Numbered from the stretch's first letter, positions 8,092 through 17,958 are shown. The stretch is 64,000 nucleotides of DNA from Leucobacter celer subsp. astrifaciens (GCF_001273835.1 NZ_JHEI01000139.1:62001-126000); one strand, 5' to 3'. Notes: generated by a model from the letters alone, not told the origin. Program-made: numbers and translations.

Positions 8092-9879
8092 TTGGAACGC
8101 AACGGCGCGGAGATCATCGTCGACCACCTCATTGCTGAAGGGGTTCCCTATGCGGTCGGGCTGTGCGGACATGGCAATCTGGGACTGCTCGACGCACTCT
8201 ACGACCGTCAGAGCGAGATCAAGACCATATCGGTGCATCACGAGTCGGTGGCCGGGTTCGTCGCAGAGATCTATTTCCGGATCACGGGAAAGCCGATCGC
8301 CACATTCACCTCGTCCGGTCCGGGGTCCGCCAATATGCCCGTGGCGCTGGGGTCGGCGCTCATGGACGACGCGGCTTTCATCGCGATCACCGGGAACGTG
8401 GCGACCACCCAGTTCGGGCGGGGACCCTTTCAGGAGAGCGGGCGCTTCTACCAGGCAGATTTCCCATCGGTCGTGCGCCCGTACGTGAAGCGCAGCTTCC
8501 AGGCCACCAGACCGGAGCAACTTCCGCTCATGCTGCGGCAGGCATTCGGCATCATGACCTCGGGGCGCAAAGGCCCGGTGCACCTCGACGTCCCGCTCGA
8601 TGTCTTCGTCGAGCGGACGAGCGCGGAGATCCATCCCTCGGTCCAGTGGCGGGGAACCGGGAGCAACCTCAGTGCAGCAGCGAGGAGCGACATCGACCAG
8701 ATCATCGAGCTGCTGCTTTCAGCTGAGCGGCCCGTGATCGTCGCCGGTCACGGCGTCGAAGGGGACGGGGCGAACGACGAACTGCTCGTGCTCGCCGAGC
8801 TCACCGGTATCCCCGTCGCGACGAGTCCGCTCGGAAAGGCCGTGATCGACAACCGCCATCCGCTCGCGGTCGGGCCGACGGGCCGAAACGGTACTCTCGT
8901 CGCGAACCGCACCACGCGCAACGCCGACTTGGTGCTCGCCTTCGGAACGCGGTTCGACGACCGGTCCACCAGTTCCTGGCTTCCCGGATTCACCTATGAG
9001 TTCTCGAAGACGAAGCTGGTGCACGTGCACATCGATCCTCTCGAGCTCGGACGCAACTTCCCCGTCGCCGTCGGCGTGCCGGCCTCGCCCGGCCTGGTGA
9101 TCTCGCAGGTGCTGGAGGAACTCGAGGAGCGCGGTGTGGGGGCGCGTTGGGGTGCTTGGGGCAGGCAGGTCCAGACCTGGAAATCGGAGTGGGCGGAAGC
9201 CGTGGCGCCGCCGCGCATCTCCGAGTCGAGCCCGATCCAGCCCCAACGAGTGCTCGCCGATCTGCGTGCCGTGATGCCCGATGAGACGATCGTCTTCTGC
9301 GACGTGGGCGTGCACCACAACTGGGTGGTGCAGGAGTGGGAGGCCCGAGGGCCTCGGACCCTGCAGCAGAGCTGGGGATTCGCATCGATGGGTTTCGGAG
9401 TCTCGGGCCCCATCGGTGCGCATCTCGCAGCTCCCGATGCGCCCTCTGTGTCGGTCGTGGGCGATGGCGGTTTCCTCATGCTTCCGGGGGTCGTCGCCAC
9501 GGCCGTCGAGTACAAGATCCCGGCGAAGTGGGTGGTCTGGAACAACGGGGGGTTCACCGCCATCCGCGACCAGCAACGCCTGTACTTCGGAGAGGACCGC
9601 GAACTCGCGACTTCGTTCCTGCACGACGACACCGGCGAGCGCTATGATGCCGACTTCGTCGCTCTCGCCCGGTCGATGGGCGGTGACGGCATCCGAGTCG
9701 AGAACCCTGAGGATCTCATCCCGGCATTCCAGAAAATGCTCGATTCCGATGTGCCCTTCATCGTGGATGTGAAGGTGGACGATACCGTGGCGGTGCCCCC
9801 GGTCGCCACTTGGGAGCTTCCGCCGCTGCCGTTCCCGGAGCCGGGTGTGGGCTGGCCCGATCCTGATCTGGCCTATTGA
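8092..9879 (+). CDS. Thiamine diphosphate-dependent enzyme (acetolactate synthase/benzoylformate decarboxylase superfamily)
   Basis: A 595-residue three-domain ThDP enzyme. The N-terminal pyrimidine-binding domain carries the activating Glu in SVHHESVAGFVAE. A central Rossmann-like domain follows (about residues 200-330). The C-terminal pyrophosphate domain has GDGGFLMLPG ending in WNNGGF, the GDG...NN metal/ThDP motif. Such enzymes decarboxylate 2-oxo acids or ligate C-C bonds. The start is TTG at 8092, with AAGGAGC a few bases upstream. A zinc alcohol dehydrogenase follows 21 bases later, which fits conversion of an aldehyde product to an alcohol or the reverse. No acetolactate synthase small subunit is nearby, which argues for a catabolic rather than a biosynthetic role. 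Confidence 0.82.
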   Translation: MERNGAEIIVDHLIAEGVPYAVGLCGHGNLGLLDALYDRQSEIKTISVHHESVAGFVAEIYFRITGKPIATFTSSGPGSANMPVALGSALMDDAAFIAITGNVATTQFGRGPFQESGRFYQADFPSVVRPYVKRSFQATRPEQLPLMLRQAFGIMTSGRKGPVHLDVPLDVFVERTSAEIHPSVQWRGTGSNLSAAARSDIDQIIELLLSAERPVIVAGHGVEGDGANDELLVLAELTGIPVATSPLGKAVIDNRHPLAVGPTGRNGTLVANRTTRNADLVLAFGTRFDDRSTSSWLPGFTYEFSKTKLVHVHIDPLELGRNFPVAVGVPASPGLVISQVLEELEERGVGARWGAWGRQVQTWKSEWAEAVAPPRISESSPIQPQRVLADLRAVMPDETIVFCDVGVHHNWVVQEWEARGPRTLQQSWGFASMGFGVSGPIGAHLAAPDAPSVSVVGDGGFLMLPGVVATAVEYKIPAKWVVWNNGGFTAIRDQQRLYFGEDRELATSFLHDDTGERYDADFVALARSMGGDGIRVENPEDLIPAFQKMLDSDVPFIVDVKVDDTVAVPPVATWELPPLPFPEPGVGWPDPDLAY

Positions 9880-9900
9880 GATCGTCGAGGGGCGTTGGTG

Positions 9901-10914
9901 ATGCGTGCGATAGTCCTTGAGCACCCCGCAGCGGGGAAGGCCGTGGAAGTCGAGATCGAGGCTCCGACCGTCGGCGCGAGAGAGGTGCTGTGCGCGCCAA
10001 TCGCGATCGGCCTCTGCCACACCGATGTATCGGTGATCAGGGGATACGCGGCGGTCCAAGCGGGCTACGCGCCGAGCTATCCGCTCGTGCTCGGACACGA
10101 GTTCGTCGCAGAGGTCGTCGAGGTCGGCGCGGGTGCGACTTCGGTGTCCCCGGGCGACCGCATCGTGGCCGGATCGCATATCTCGTGCAGGAGGTGCGCG
10201 CACTGTCTGCGGGCACGCAGCGAGCTCTGCCGGAACAAGCGGCTCATCGGGCTCGACATCGACGGCGCGCTCGCGGAGCGCTTCGTTCTCCCGGAGCTCA
10301 TCGTGCGGCGGATCGACCGCACGATGCCGCTCGAGCTCGCGGTGCTCGCCGAACCGTTCGCTGTGGCTCTGCACGCGGTGGAGCTCGCTCGGCATCAGCC
10401 CGGTGAGCGCGTCGCCGTGATCGGCCCGGGGCCCGTCGGGCTGCTCACGACGGGTGCTCTCGCCGCGGCCGGCATACGATCCACCATCATCGGGCTGCCC
10501 GCGGACGAGCAGCAGCTGGCGCTCGGGGTCGAGCTCGGGGCGAGCGAGGCGCTCACGGTCGAGGCGGCCCTCGCGAGCCGGAGAGGGGACTTCGACATCG
10601 TCATCGAAACCGCCGGCCACCACGCTGCGGTGAGCGCTGCGGTCTCCCTCATCGGACCCGGGGGACGCGTAGTGTGCGTCGGCCTTCCGCAGCAGGCCGT
10701 CGAGATCGACACAGCGGATCTCGCGCGTGAGGAGAAGATCATCCTCGGATCCCGCGCATACGACTTGAGCACCTGGGACAGCGTACCCGAACTGCTCGCG
10801 GCCAGTCCCGGGCTCTCGCGACTGGTCACTCACAAGCTCTCGATGTCAGAAATCGAAGAGGCCATCCGGCTCGTTGAAGATCGGGTGGCGACGAAGGTCA
10901 TGCTGGTGCCGTAG
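9901..10914 (+). CDS. Zinc-dependent alcohol dehydrogenase (MDR family)
   Basis: A 337-residue medium-chain dehydrogenase. Catalytic-zinc ligands are in GLCHTDV and GHEF, and structural-zinc cysteines are in SCRRCAHCLRARSELC. The NAD-binding motif is VIGPGPVGLLTTG. It oxidises a secondary or polyol alcohol, or reduces the matching ketone. TTG 9895, GTG 9898 and ATG 9901 are all in frame; the ATG is preferred because GAGGGG (9887-9892) is eight bases upstream. It lies between the ThDP enzyme and the Liv importer, all on the plus strand, so it is likely part of the same transcript. The substrate is unknown. Confidence 0.85.
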   Translation: MRAIVLEHPAAGKAVEVEIEAPTVGAREVLCAPIAIGLCHTDVSVIRGYAAVQAGYAPSYPLVLGHEFVAEVVEVGAGATSVSPGDRIVAGSHISCRRCAHCLRARSELCRNKRLIGLDIDGALAERFVLPELIVRRIDRTMPLELAVLAEPFAVALHAVELARHQPGERVAVIGPGPVGLLTTGALAAAGIRSTIIGLPADEQQLALGVELGASEALTVEAALASRRGDFDIVIETAGHHAAVSAAVSLIGPGGRVVCVGLPQQAVEIDTADLAREEKIILGSRAYDLSTWDSVPELLAASPGLSRLVTHKLSMSEIEEAIRLVEDRVATKVMLVP

Positions 10915-10982
10915 ACCCGCAGGCCCTCGTCCGTCCACAACCATCAAGATCACTCACAACACTCAACGGAGAGAAAGCGATT

Positions 10983-12308
10983 ATGAGATTCTTCAAGCAA
11001 CGCCGCTCAGTAGGAGCAATCGCGACGGTCGCAGCCGCAACTCTGCTGCTGGCCAGCTGCTCGGGAGGCTCGGGCGGCGGCGGAGCCGCCGGAGGGGACA
11101 AGGAGCCCATCCGCGTCGGCGTCATCATGCCGACAACCGGACAGATGTCCGTTCTCGGGCAGGACCAGGGCAACGCGGTGAAGGTCGTGCTCGACTGGGC
11201 CAACGAGAACGGCGGTATCGATGGACATCCCATCGAATACTTCGAGGCCGACTCGCAGTCGGATGCCGCGGTCGCCTCCAACGTCGCACAGCGCTTGATC
11301 GATCAGAACGACGTCGACATCATCATCGGCTCGTACTCGTCCGGCCTGTCCGCAGCGATGCTTCCGGTCGCACAGCGCAATGACGTCATCCTCTGGGAGG
11401 TCGGATCAGTCTCGACGAGCATCAATGCCGACGGCAACTCGAACTTCTTCCGAACCATCGGCAACGCCGCTACCTATGCCCAGGCGAGCGTCGACTACAT
11501 TCTGGAGGTACTCACCGAGGAGTGGGGTCAGCAGCCGGAGGACATCAAAGTCGCGGTCATCAACGAGGACGGCGCGTTCGGCATGAGCGTCGGAGAGGCG
11601 TATGACGAGATCCTGCCCGACACCGGTCTCGATGTCGTCTATCGTCAGACATACCCGATCACCACACCCGATTTCACGCCGATGATCTCGCAGGTCAAGG
11701 CCGCCGATCCAGAGGTGCTGCTGCTGATCCCCTCGGTCGCCGACTCGCTGCTGTTCTGGGAGCAGGCAGCCGTCCAGGAACTGGATCTGCGTGCGGCGTT
11801 CGGCACTTCGGGCTTCACCTCGACCGCGTTCCCCGAGCGTTTCGGCGACGATGGCATCGAAGGCGTCTACGGCATCGAGCCTCCCGCGCTCGCCAACATG
11901 AGCCTCGAGAGTCTCGACCCCCAGGTCGGCGAGGACACGCAGCTGTTCCTCGACACCTTCTCCGAGAAGTACGACAAGGCCTGCCTGGTGCACTGCGGCG
12001 ACGGCATCGGCGGTGCGTACATCCTGGTGACCGATGTGCTTCCCCGTGCGATCGCCGACAGCGGCGAGGTCACGGCGGAGTCGATCATCGCGGCCGCGAG
12101 CGAGACCGACATCGAGACCGGCGGTACGCCGCAGGGCTTCGGCGCGAGCTTCAACACCCCCGCGACCAAGGGCGACAGCACGAGCGGCGACAATTCACGA
12201 GGAATCGCGTCCATCATGCAGTGGCAGACGGGCGAGCTCAAGGTCGTCTTCCCCTCGGCCATCGCCTCGGCGGATCCGATCGAGATGCCGTCCTGGAGTG
12301 GGCGCTAA
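10983..12308 (+). CDS. Liv-type ABC transporter substrate-binding lipoprotein
   Basis: A 441-residue secreted lipoprotein. A charged N-terminus is followed by a hydrophobic segment and a lipobox LLASC, so the mature protein should begin at the Cys near residue 26 and be anchored outside the membrane. A Gly/Ser linker leads into a two-lobed periplasmic-binding fold starting IRVGVIMPTTGQMSVLGQD, typical of Peripla_BP_6 proteins for amino acids, amides or aromatic and organic acids. It is the first gene of a complete importer (binding protein, two permeases, two ATPases). The neighbouring catabolic enzymes suggest it captures their substrate. Confidence 0.88.
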   Translation: MRFFKQRRSVGAIATVAAATLLLASCSGGSGGGGAAGGDKEPIRVGVIMPTTGQMSVLGQDQGNAVKVVLDWANENGGIDGHPIEYFEADSQSDAAVASNVAQRLIDQNDVDIIIGSYSSGLSAAMLPVAQRNDVILWEVGSVSTSINADGNSNFFRTIGNAATYAQASVDYILEVLTEEWGQQPEDIKVAVINEDGAFGMSVGEAYDEILPDTGLDVVYRQTYPITTPDFTPMISQVKAADPEVLLLIPSVADSLLFWEQAAVQELDLRAAFGTSGFTSTAFPERFGDDGIEGVYGIEPPALANMSLESLDPQVGEDTQLFLDTFSEKYDKACLVHCGDGIGGAYILVTDVLPRAIADSGEVTAESIIAAASETDIETGGTPQGFGASFNTPATKGDSTSGDNSRGIASIMQWQTGELKVVFPSAIASADPIEMPSWSGR

Positions 12309-12349
12309 GGCGCCGAACTGAACAACACATTGATCGGGAGTGTGAGAAA

Positions 12350-13216
12350 TTGCTTGTATCTGCCTTAGTCAGCGGCATCGTCCTCGGAGCGATTTATGCG
12401 CTCATCGGAGCGGGGCTCAACCTCATCTTCGGTGTCGTGCGTGTGATCAACTTCGCGCAGGGCGCACTGCTCATGCTGGGCGTCTACGTGGTCTATTGGA
12501 CCGTGACGTTCACCGGAGTGGATCCGTATCTCACGCTCCCGGTCGTTGTGATCGTGATGGCGCTGGCCGGATATCTGATCCAGTCCAGCATCATCAATCC
12601 GGTACTCAAGAAGGAGCGCACGAGCCAGCTGCTCATCACCTTCGGGCTCGGCATGTTCATCGAGAACACCGTGCTCGCGATCATGGGGCCGGACGTGCGC
12701 AGCGTGCACACCTTCCTGCGAGGCAAGACGCTCGCGATCGCGGACGCGAGGGTGAGCTACGAGAGTCTCGTCCTCGTCGCGGTGACCGTCGTGTGCATCA
12801 TCTCCCTGTTCCTCTACCTCAACAACACGAAGCTCGGCACCGCGATCCGCGCCGTCTCGCAGCAACCGGATTCGGCCGAACTCGCTGGTATCAACGTGAA
12901 GCGCATCTACGGCATCGCGTTCGGTATCGGCATGGCGATGACCGGCGTCGCCGCCGTGCTCATGGCACCTCTCTACGACGTGAACCCGTCGATGGGCGAG
13001 GCCTTCGGCATTATGGCGTTCATCGTCGTGGTGCTCGGCGGCCTGGGCAACGTCCAGGGAGCCGCACTCGCCGGTCTGACACTGGGCGTCGTGCAGAACC
13101 TGTTCGCGACATTCGTCAGCTTCCAGCTTTCGCTGGCATTCGTGTTCCTCTTCTTCATCCTCATCCTGCTGGTCCGACCGCAGGGCCTCTTCGGACGAGC
13201 ACTAAGGGTGGCCTAA
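12350..13216 (+). CDS. Branched-chain amino acid-type ABC permease, LivH-like
   Basis: A 288-residue integral membrane protein with about eight hydrophobic segments. It begins with LVSGIVLGAIYALIGAGLNLIFGVVRVINFAQG, listed here as the LivH hallmark N-GAIYALIGAGL followed by a VINFAQG loop. A late GGLGNVQGA segment is the ATPase-contact loop. The TTG start at 12350 is chosen because CGGGAG sits about nine bases upstream and translation from there gives the normal LivH N-terminus; an upstream in-frame start would overlap the binding-protein gene. The LivM-like gene starts three bases after its stop. Confidence 0.86.
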   Translation: MLVSALVSGIVLGAIYALIGAGLNLIFGVVRVINFAQGALLMLGVYVVYWTVTFTGVDPYLTLPVVVIVMALAGYLIQSSIINPVLKKERTSQLLITFGLGMFIENTVLAIMGPDVRSVHTFLRGKTLAIADARVSYESLVLVAVTVVCIISLFLYLNNTKLGTAIRAVSQQPDSAELAGINVKRIYGIAFGIGMAMTGVAAVLMAPLYDVNPSMGEAFGIMAFIVVVLGGLGNVQGAALAGLTLGVVQNLFATFVSFQLSLAFVFLFFILILLVRPQGLFGRALRVA

Positions 13217-13219
13217 CTC

Positions 13220-14275
13220 ATGAGCATCAATACAACCCCCATCAACCTGCAGTCGAACGTCGCCAATCGTGAGGAGGTGCTTGCGCAGCCCGGTCTGACG
13301 AGCGCGGGAAGACCGTTCCTGATCGTGATCGTCGCCGTTCTCGTCGGCGTGCTGCTGATCCCGTTCGTCCCGGACATCAAGTTCTACTCGTTGAGCGTGA
13401 TCATTCTCGTATTCGTCTACGGCGGCCTCGCCACGGCTTGGAGCATCGCCGGAGGATACGCGGGATCGCATTCGGTGGGCCACGCTGCATTCGTCGGCCT
13501 CGGGGCATACACCTCGACCATCCTGCTGCGCGATTTCAACCTCTCGCCGTGGATCGGCATGCTGTTCGGCATGGTGGTCGCCGGCCTCGTGGCTGCGCTT
13601 CTCGGCTATCTCACGTTCCGGTCAGGGCTGCGCGGAGACTACTTCACACTTGCGACGGTGGCGGCGGGAATGGTGATCTACGAACTCGCGAACGGGCTGC
13701 CGAAGCTGACGGCGGGGTCGCAGGGACTCCCGATCTCCTACGAGCCGAACCCCTGGATGTTCCAGTTCTCCGACCGGAATGTCTACTACTACGTCGCCTT
13801 CGCGATGTGGCTCGCTATCGTGGTGATCGCCTACCGCATCAGGAAGTCCCGGATGGGCTATGAGATGCTCGCGGTTCGCGACGATGAAGCTGCAGCCGCC
13901 CGAGGCGGCATCAGCGTCATGCGGGCCAAGCTCGGCTCCTTCATCATCAGCGCAGCGCTCTGCGCAGCCATCGGCACATTCCTGGCCCAGTTCTACCTCT
14001 ATATCGACCCGATGTCCGTGATGAGCCTGGCCATGTCCGTGCAGATCATCCTCATCGCGGCGCTCGGCGGCATGAACAGCTATCTGGGTGGCACGCTCGG
14101 CGCGCTGATCCTCGTCCCCATCATGCAGTGGCTGGCGACAGTGCTGCAGGGTTACCCGGGCGTGGACCTCGCGATCTACGGTCTGGTGCTCGTTCTCGTG
14201 ATGATATTCATGCCGTTCGGCGTTCTCGGCCTGCTCCGCAAGTCGACCAAGTGGAGGAAGGTAATCGGATGGTAG
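13220..14275 (+). CDS. Branched-chain amino acid-type ABC permease, LivM-like
   Basis: A 351-residue membrane protein, the second channel subunit of the importer. A soluble N-terminal stretch of about 30 residues precedes eight to ten membrane helices. GGYAGSHSVGHAAFVGLGAY is the conserved LivM segment, and the ATPase-contact loop reads RDDEAAAARGGI. The coding region overlaps the LivG-like start by seven bases (ATGGTAG), showing tight coupling. It works with the LivH-like subunit to move the ligand delivered by the lipoprotein at 10983. Confidence 0.87.
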   Translation: MSINTTPINLQSNVANREEVLAQPGLTSAGRPFLIVIVAVLVGVLLIPFVPDIKFYSLSVIILVFVYGGLATAWSIAGGYAGSHSVGHAAFVGLGAYTSTILLRDFNLSPWIGMLFGMVVAGLVAALLGYLTFRSGLRGDYFTLATVAAGMVIYELANGLPKLTAGSQGLPISYEPNPWMFQFSDRNVYYYVAFAMWLAIVVIAYRIRKSRMGYEMLAVRDDEAAAARGGISVMRAKLGSFIISAALCAAIGTFLAQFYLYIDPMSVMSLAMSVQIILIAALGGMNSYLGGTLGALILVPIMQWLATVLQGYPGVDLAIYGLVLVLVMIFMPFGVLGLLRKSTKWRKVIGW

Positions 14276-15009
14276 CCAAGCCGACGGGCGAAGGTCCCGT
14301 GCTCAAGCTCAACGGTATCAAGAAGAGCTTCGGCGGAATCCACGTGCTGAAAGGCATCGATCTGGAGGTCGAACGAGGGTCGATTCAAGGACTCATCGGT
14401 CCGAACGGCTCAGGGAAATCAACGCTGTTCGACCTCATCACCGGCTATCAGAAGCCCGACGAGGGAAGCGTCGAGTTCAAGGGTGAGGAGATCCAGGGCA
14501 TGGCGCCGCACAAGGTGTCGCGTTCCGGCCTGATCCGCACGTTTCAGCTCACCAAGATCTTCCCGAACCTCACCGTCGCGGAGAATCTCCTCGTGTTCGC
14601 GAGCGCAGATGAGCGCCAGACGAAGAAGGAAGCCGAGGATCGTGCGGTCGAACTGATGGATTTCGTGCACCTGATCGGGTTGCACGATCGCGAGGCGTCG
14701 ACGCTCTCGTACGGGCAGCTCAAACTACTCGAGTTCGCTCAGGTGCTGATGCACCGTCCCGAGATGCTCATGCTTGATGAGCCGTTCGCAGGCGTCAACC
14801 CAGGTCTGATCGAAGAGCTCGTGAGCCACATCCGGACGATGCGGGACCGCGGACTCACGATCCTGCTCGTGGAGCACAACCTGCCCATCGTCGCGGAACT
14901 CTGCGACAGAGTCGCCGTCGTGAGCGGCGGCCAGATCTCTATGAATGAAGTGCCGGAGGTCGTCGTGAACGATCCCGGTGTGAAGGAGGTGTTCCTCGGT
15001 GAATCCTGA
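14269..15009 (+). CDS. ABC transporter ATP-binding protein, LivG-like
   Basis: A 246-residue cytoplasmic ATPase. Walker A reads GPNGSGKST, the Q-loop lies in RTFQLTKIFPNLTV, the signature is LSYGQLKLLEFAQ (the LivG form of the C-motif), Walker B is MLMLDEPFAGVNP and the H-loop lies in LLVEHNL. The ATG at 14269 overlaps the LivM stop, with GGAGGAAGG upstream. It overlaps the LivF-like gene by 11 bases. It powers the importer as a heterodimer with the next gene product. Confidence 0.89.
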   Translation: MVAKPTGEGPVLKLNGIKKSFGGIHVLKGIDLEVERGSIQGLIGPNGSGKSTLFDLITGYQKPDEGSVEFKGEEIQGMAPHKVSRSGLIRTFQLTKIFPNLTVAENLLVFASADERQTKKEAEDRAVELMDFVHLIGLHDREASTLSYGQLKLLEFAQVLMHRPEMLMLDEPFAGVNPGLIEELVSHIRTMRDRGLTILLVEHNLPIVAELCDRVAVVSGGQISMNEVPEVVVNDPGVKEVFLGES

Positions 15010-15751
15010 TGCAACCGCGGCCGCGCAGGCCACGCGTACGCTCCTGTCGGTGCGGGACCTCATCTCCGGGTACGGGAGGGTGCGGACCCTGCACGGGGTC
15101 GATGCCGATGTTCCGGAGGGCAAGATCACAGCGATCATCGGCCCGAACGGGTCAGGCAAGTCCACCCTGCTGAAGGCGCTCGCCGGTCTGCTCCGTACGT
15201 GGGACGGCAGAGTGGAGTTCGATGGAAACGACATCACGGGGATCACGGCCCATCAGCTCGTGCACAACGGTATCTGCATGGTGCCGCAGGGGCGCGTCGT
15301 GTTCCCGGCGCTCACGGTCGAGGAGAACTTGAAGCTCAGCGCCTACACGGTGAACGACAAGAACGTCGTGAAAGAGCGTCTGGAAGAGACCTATGCGCTC
15401 TTCCCGGTTCTGCGGGAGCGCAAGGGCAACCTGGCGGGGAGCCTCTCCGGTGGTGAGCAGGTGCTCTTGAGTATCGGCAAGGTTCCGATGCTCAAACCGA
15501 AGATGCTGCTCATCGACGAACCCTCGCTCGGACTCTCGCCGAAGATGATGGGCCAGGTCTATGAGAAGATTCAGGAACTCGCGCGCGGAGGGCTCACGGT
15601 GCTCGTCGTCGAGCAGAACGTGCGCAAAGCGCTCGAGATCGCAGATACGATCATCGTCCTCGTTCTCGGGAACGTCCGGTACGTCGGCACGCCGCAGGAG
15701 ATCGAGCGGGACGTCGACCTCGGCACGCTCTTCATCGAGGGCAAACTGTAG
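14999..15751 (+). CDS. ABC transporter ATP-binding protein, LivF-like
   Basis: A 250-residue ATPase, partner of the LivG-like subunit. Walker A GPNGSGKSTLLKAL, the LivF-type MVPQGRVVFPALTVEENL, signature LSGGEQVLLSIGK, Walker B MLLIDEPSLGLSP and an H-loop region that has VVEQNV. The last element is VVEQN rather than VEH, which is usual for LivF proteins. The GTG start at 14999 lies inside the end of the LivG-like gene. It closes the five-gene importer; an MFS permease gene follows after nine bases. Confidence 0.88.
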   Translation: MNPDATAAAQATRTLLSVRDLISGYGRVRTLHGVDADVPEGKITAIIGPNGSGKSTLLKALAGLLRTWDGRVEFDGNDITGITAHQLVHNGICMVPQGRVVFPALTVEENLKLSAYTVNDKNVVKERLEETYALFPVLRERKGNLAGSLSGGEQVLLSIGKVPMLKPKMLLIDEPSLGLSPKMMGQVYEKIQELARGGLTVLVVEQNVRKALEIADTIIVLVLGNVRYVGTPQEIERDVDLGTLFIEGKL

Positions 15752-15760
15752 GGCCGAGGA

Positions 15761-16969
15761 ATGCGGGAAGACGTGCGGGCCGCGGCGGTCGAGAGCTGGA
15801 AAGCCATCGCCATCGCGGCGGCGGTCACTGTGGTCTGCAGTCTTCCCCTGTATCTCATCGGTGCTCTTGCCCCTCAGATCAATGCGGATCTTCCGCTCGA
15901 CGCTTCGGATGTCGGCGCGGTGCTCGCGGGATACTGGGTCGCGGGCGCCCTCGGATCGTTCGTCTCTGTGCGGTGGGCGGGGCTCCTCACTGACCGCGCC
16001 GCGATGACGATCTCGCTCGCGATCGTGGCGTTCGGCCTGCTCGCAGCTGCTCTCTTCGCGCGGCAGAGCTGGCACCTGCTCGCACTCATCGGGCTCACGG
16101 GCTTCGCGAACGGCACCGGGCACTCACCGGCGAATTCTCAATTGCAACTCCGCCTTCCCGAGGGGCTGCAGGGGCTCGGATTCGGGATCAAGCAGGCCGC
16201 CATTCCACTGGCATCCGTGATCGCCGGACTCTCAGTACCGCTTCTCGGCGCGACGATCGGCTGGCGATTCGCGTTCGCCGCCGGTGCCGTGCTGTGCATT
16301 CCGATCTCGGCGGTGGTTCTCGCGGCCGTCCGCAGCGAGCCGAAGCCGGGCGTTCCGGGTGGCGGGGCGAGTGCCCCGCGCATGCCCGGATCGGTGCGGC
16401 GCAAGGCGATCCGGCTCTCGATCGTCACGCTGTTCGCCGCCGGGGCGTTTGCGGCTGCAACGACGCTCGCGACCACAGCCGCCGACCTTCGCGACTGGCC
16501 AATCGAGACGGCGGCGCTCGCTCTGGCGGGGGCGAGCCTCGTCGGCGCGATATGCCGGGTCATTGCGAGCGCAATTCCGGGACTGTCCCTGCGCCAGGCG
16601 TGGGGACTGCTCCTGCTGATCCTCGCGCTCGGGGCCGCCGGGATGCTCATCATGTCGATCCCCATTCCTGCGGCCTTCTACCTCGGCATGCTCCTGGCAC
16701 AGGGGCCGGGGTGGGCGTGGCCCGGCATCATGCACTTCGTCGGGGCCCGTCTCGCCGAAGGACACGTCGGGGCCGTCACCGGCGTGATTCAGGGGATGGT
16801 GAGTATCAGCAGTGCACTGGTGCCGTTGTTGACGGGGGCCCTGCTCGTGGGCTTCGGCGTGACCTTCTCCTGGATCGTTCTGTTCCTGCTCCTGGCCGTC
16901 TCCGTGTCCTGGGGCTTCTCCATCTGGCGCACACGCGGCTTCTTCCCAACATCACCCGTCATCGACTGA
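15761..16969 (+). CDS. MFS transporter
   Basis: A 402-residue membrane protein with about twelve hydrophobic helices and a central polar loop near residue 190-210 rich in Gly, Pro and Ser. GYWVAGALGSF and a following charged loop WAGLLTDRAA match the loop 2-3 region of major facilitator permeases. A second transporter beside a full Liv importer suggests export of a product, or uptake of a related substrate. The start at 15761 follows the LivF-like stop by nine bases, so it is probably in the same transcript. Confidence 0.8.
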   Translation: MREDVRAAAVESWKAIAIAAAVTVVCSLPLYLIGALAPQINADLPLDASDVGAVLAGYWVAGALGSFVSVRWAGLLTDRAAMTISLAIVAFGLLAAALFARQSWHLLALIGLTGFANGTGHSPANSQLQLRLPEGLQGLGFGIKQAAIPLASVIAGLSVPLLGATIGWRFAFAAGAVLCIPISAVVLAAVRSEPKPGVPGGGASAPRMPGSVRRKAIRLSIVTLFAAGAFAAATTLATTAADLRDWPIETAALALAGASLVGAICRVIASAIPGLSLRQAWGLLLLILALGAAGMLIMSIPIPAAFYLGMLLAQGPGWAWPGIMHFVGARLAEGHVGAVTGVIQGMVSISSALVPLLTGALLVGFGVTFSWIVLFLLLAVSVSWGFSIWRTRGFFPTSPVID

Positions 16970-16982
16970 AAGTAGAGTACCC

Positions 16983-17918
16983 ATGGTCAACATCCTCGTC
17001 ACCGGGGGAGCCGGCTTCCTCGGAGTGGCAATGGCCACCGCCTTCGTTGAACGCGGGCACACCGTCGCTTCCTTCGACGTACAGCTGCATGCGAAACTGG
17101 AGGCGCTCGGGGTCGAGCAGCACGTCGGAAGCATCACCGATCGCGCGGCGCTCGACGGCGTCTTCGAGGCGGCGAGACCGGAGGTCGTGGTCCATGCCGC
17201 AGCTGTCGTGGGTGTCGCCGCGAGTATCAACGGCATCGCGCAGAGCGTCGAGGTGAATGTGCTCGGGTCGGTGCATCTCTTCGAGGCCGCACTGGCGGCG
17301 GGTGTCCGGCGCGTCATCGATATATCGAGCGAGGAGACCTATGGGGACTTCTCCGCAGATCCGATCTCCGAGGACGACCCTGCTCTTCCGATCACTCCAT
17401 ACGGAATTACGAAGCACGCGGTCGAACGGCTCGGCAACTACTTCGCGGATCAGCGCGGCCTGCCGTATCACGCCCTGCGGTTCTGCTGGGTGTACGGGCC
17501 CGACTTCCCGCGTGCTCGGATTCCGCAGAGTTGGATCGACGATGCACTTGCGGGCCGCAGCTCGGTCGAGCCCCACGGAGCTGAGCAGCTCATCGACTTC
17601 ACCTACATCGACGATGTCGTCGACGGGCTCGTCCTCGCGGTCGAAGCGGATGAGCTGCGCCACCGGGCCTATCACATCGCGAGTGGAGCGGAGATCCCGT
17701 TCTCCAGAGTCGCCGAAGCGATTCGCGCCGAGTGCCCGCAGTGGAATCTCGAGATGGGTGACGGCTTGCTCGAGGTGGCGCCGGGGCTTCGGGCAGCGCG
17801 GAAGGGCGCGCTCGATATCGGCCGGGCTCGGCGAGACCTCGGCTATGAGCCTCGCGTCTCGATCGATGAGGGGATGCGCAAGACGCTCGAGTGGTATCGC
17901 AAGCAACGCGGTTCGTGA
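16983..17918 (+). CDS. NAD-dependent epimerase/dehydratase (extended SDR)
   Basis: A 311-residue extended short-chain dehydrogenase. The NAD motif VTGGAGFLG is at the N-terminus; SSEETYGDFS and YGITKHAVE supply the catalytic Ser/Thr-Tyr-Lys set (YxxxK). The substrate-binding half has DFTYIDDVVDGLVLA. Enzymes of this type act on nucleotide sugars or on free sugars and sugar acids. No nucleotide-sugar or polysaccharide genes are near, and the flanking genes are transporter and TIM-barrel isomerase, so oxidation or epimerisation of a small carbohydrate or acid is more likely. It starts 14 bases after the MFS gene. Confidence 0.82.
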   Translation: MVNILVTGGAGFLGVAMATAFVERGHTVASFDVQLHAKLEALGVEQHVGSITDRAALDGVFEAARPEVVVHAAAVVGVAASINGIAQSVEVNVLGSVHLFEAALAAGVRRVIDISSEETYGDFSADPISEDDPALPITPYGITKHAVERLGNYFADQRGLPYHALRFCWVYGPDFPRARIPQSWIDDALAGRSSVEPHGAEQLIDFTYIDDVVDGLVLAVEADELRHRAYHIASGAEIPFSRVAEAIRAECPQWNLEMGDGLLEVAPGLRAARKGALDIGRARRDLGYEPRVSIDEGMRKTLEWYRKQRGS

Positions 17919-17958
17919 GACGGAAGCAGGAACTGGAGAAAGGAACAGGAGAAACACC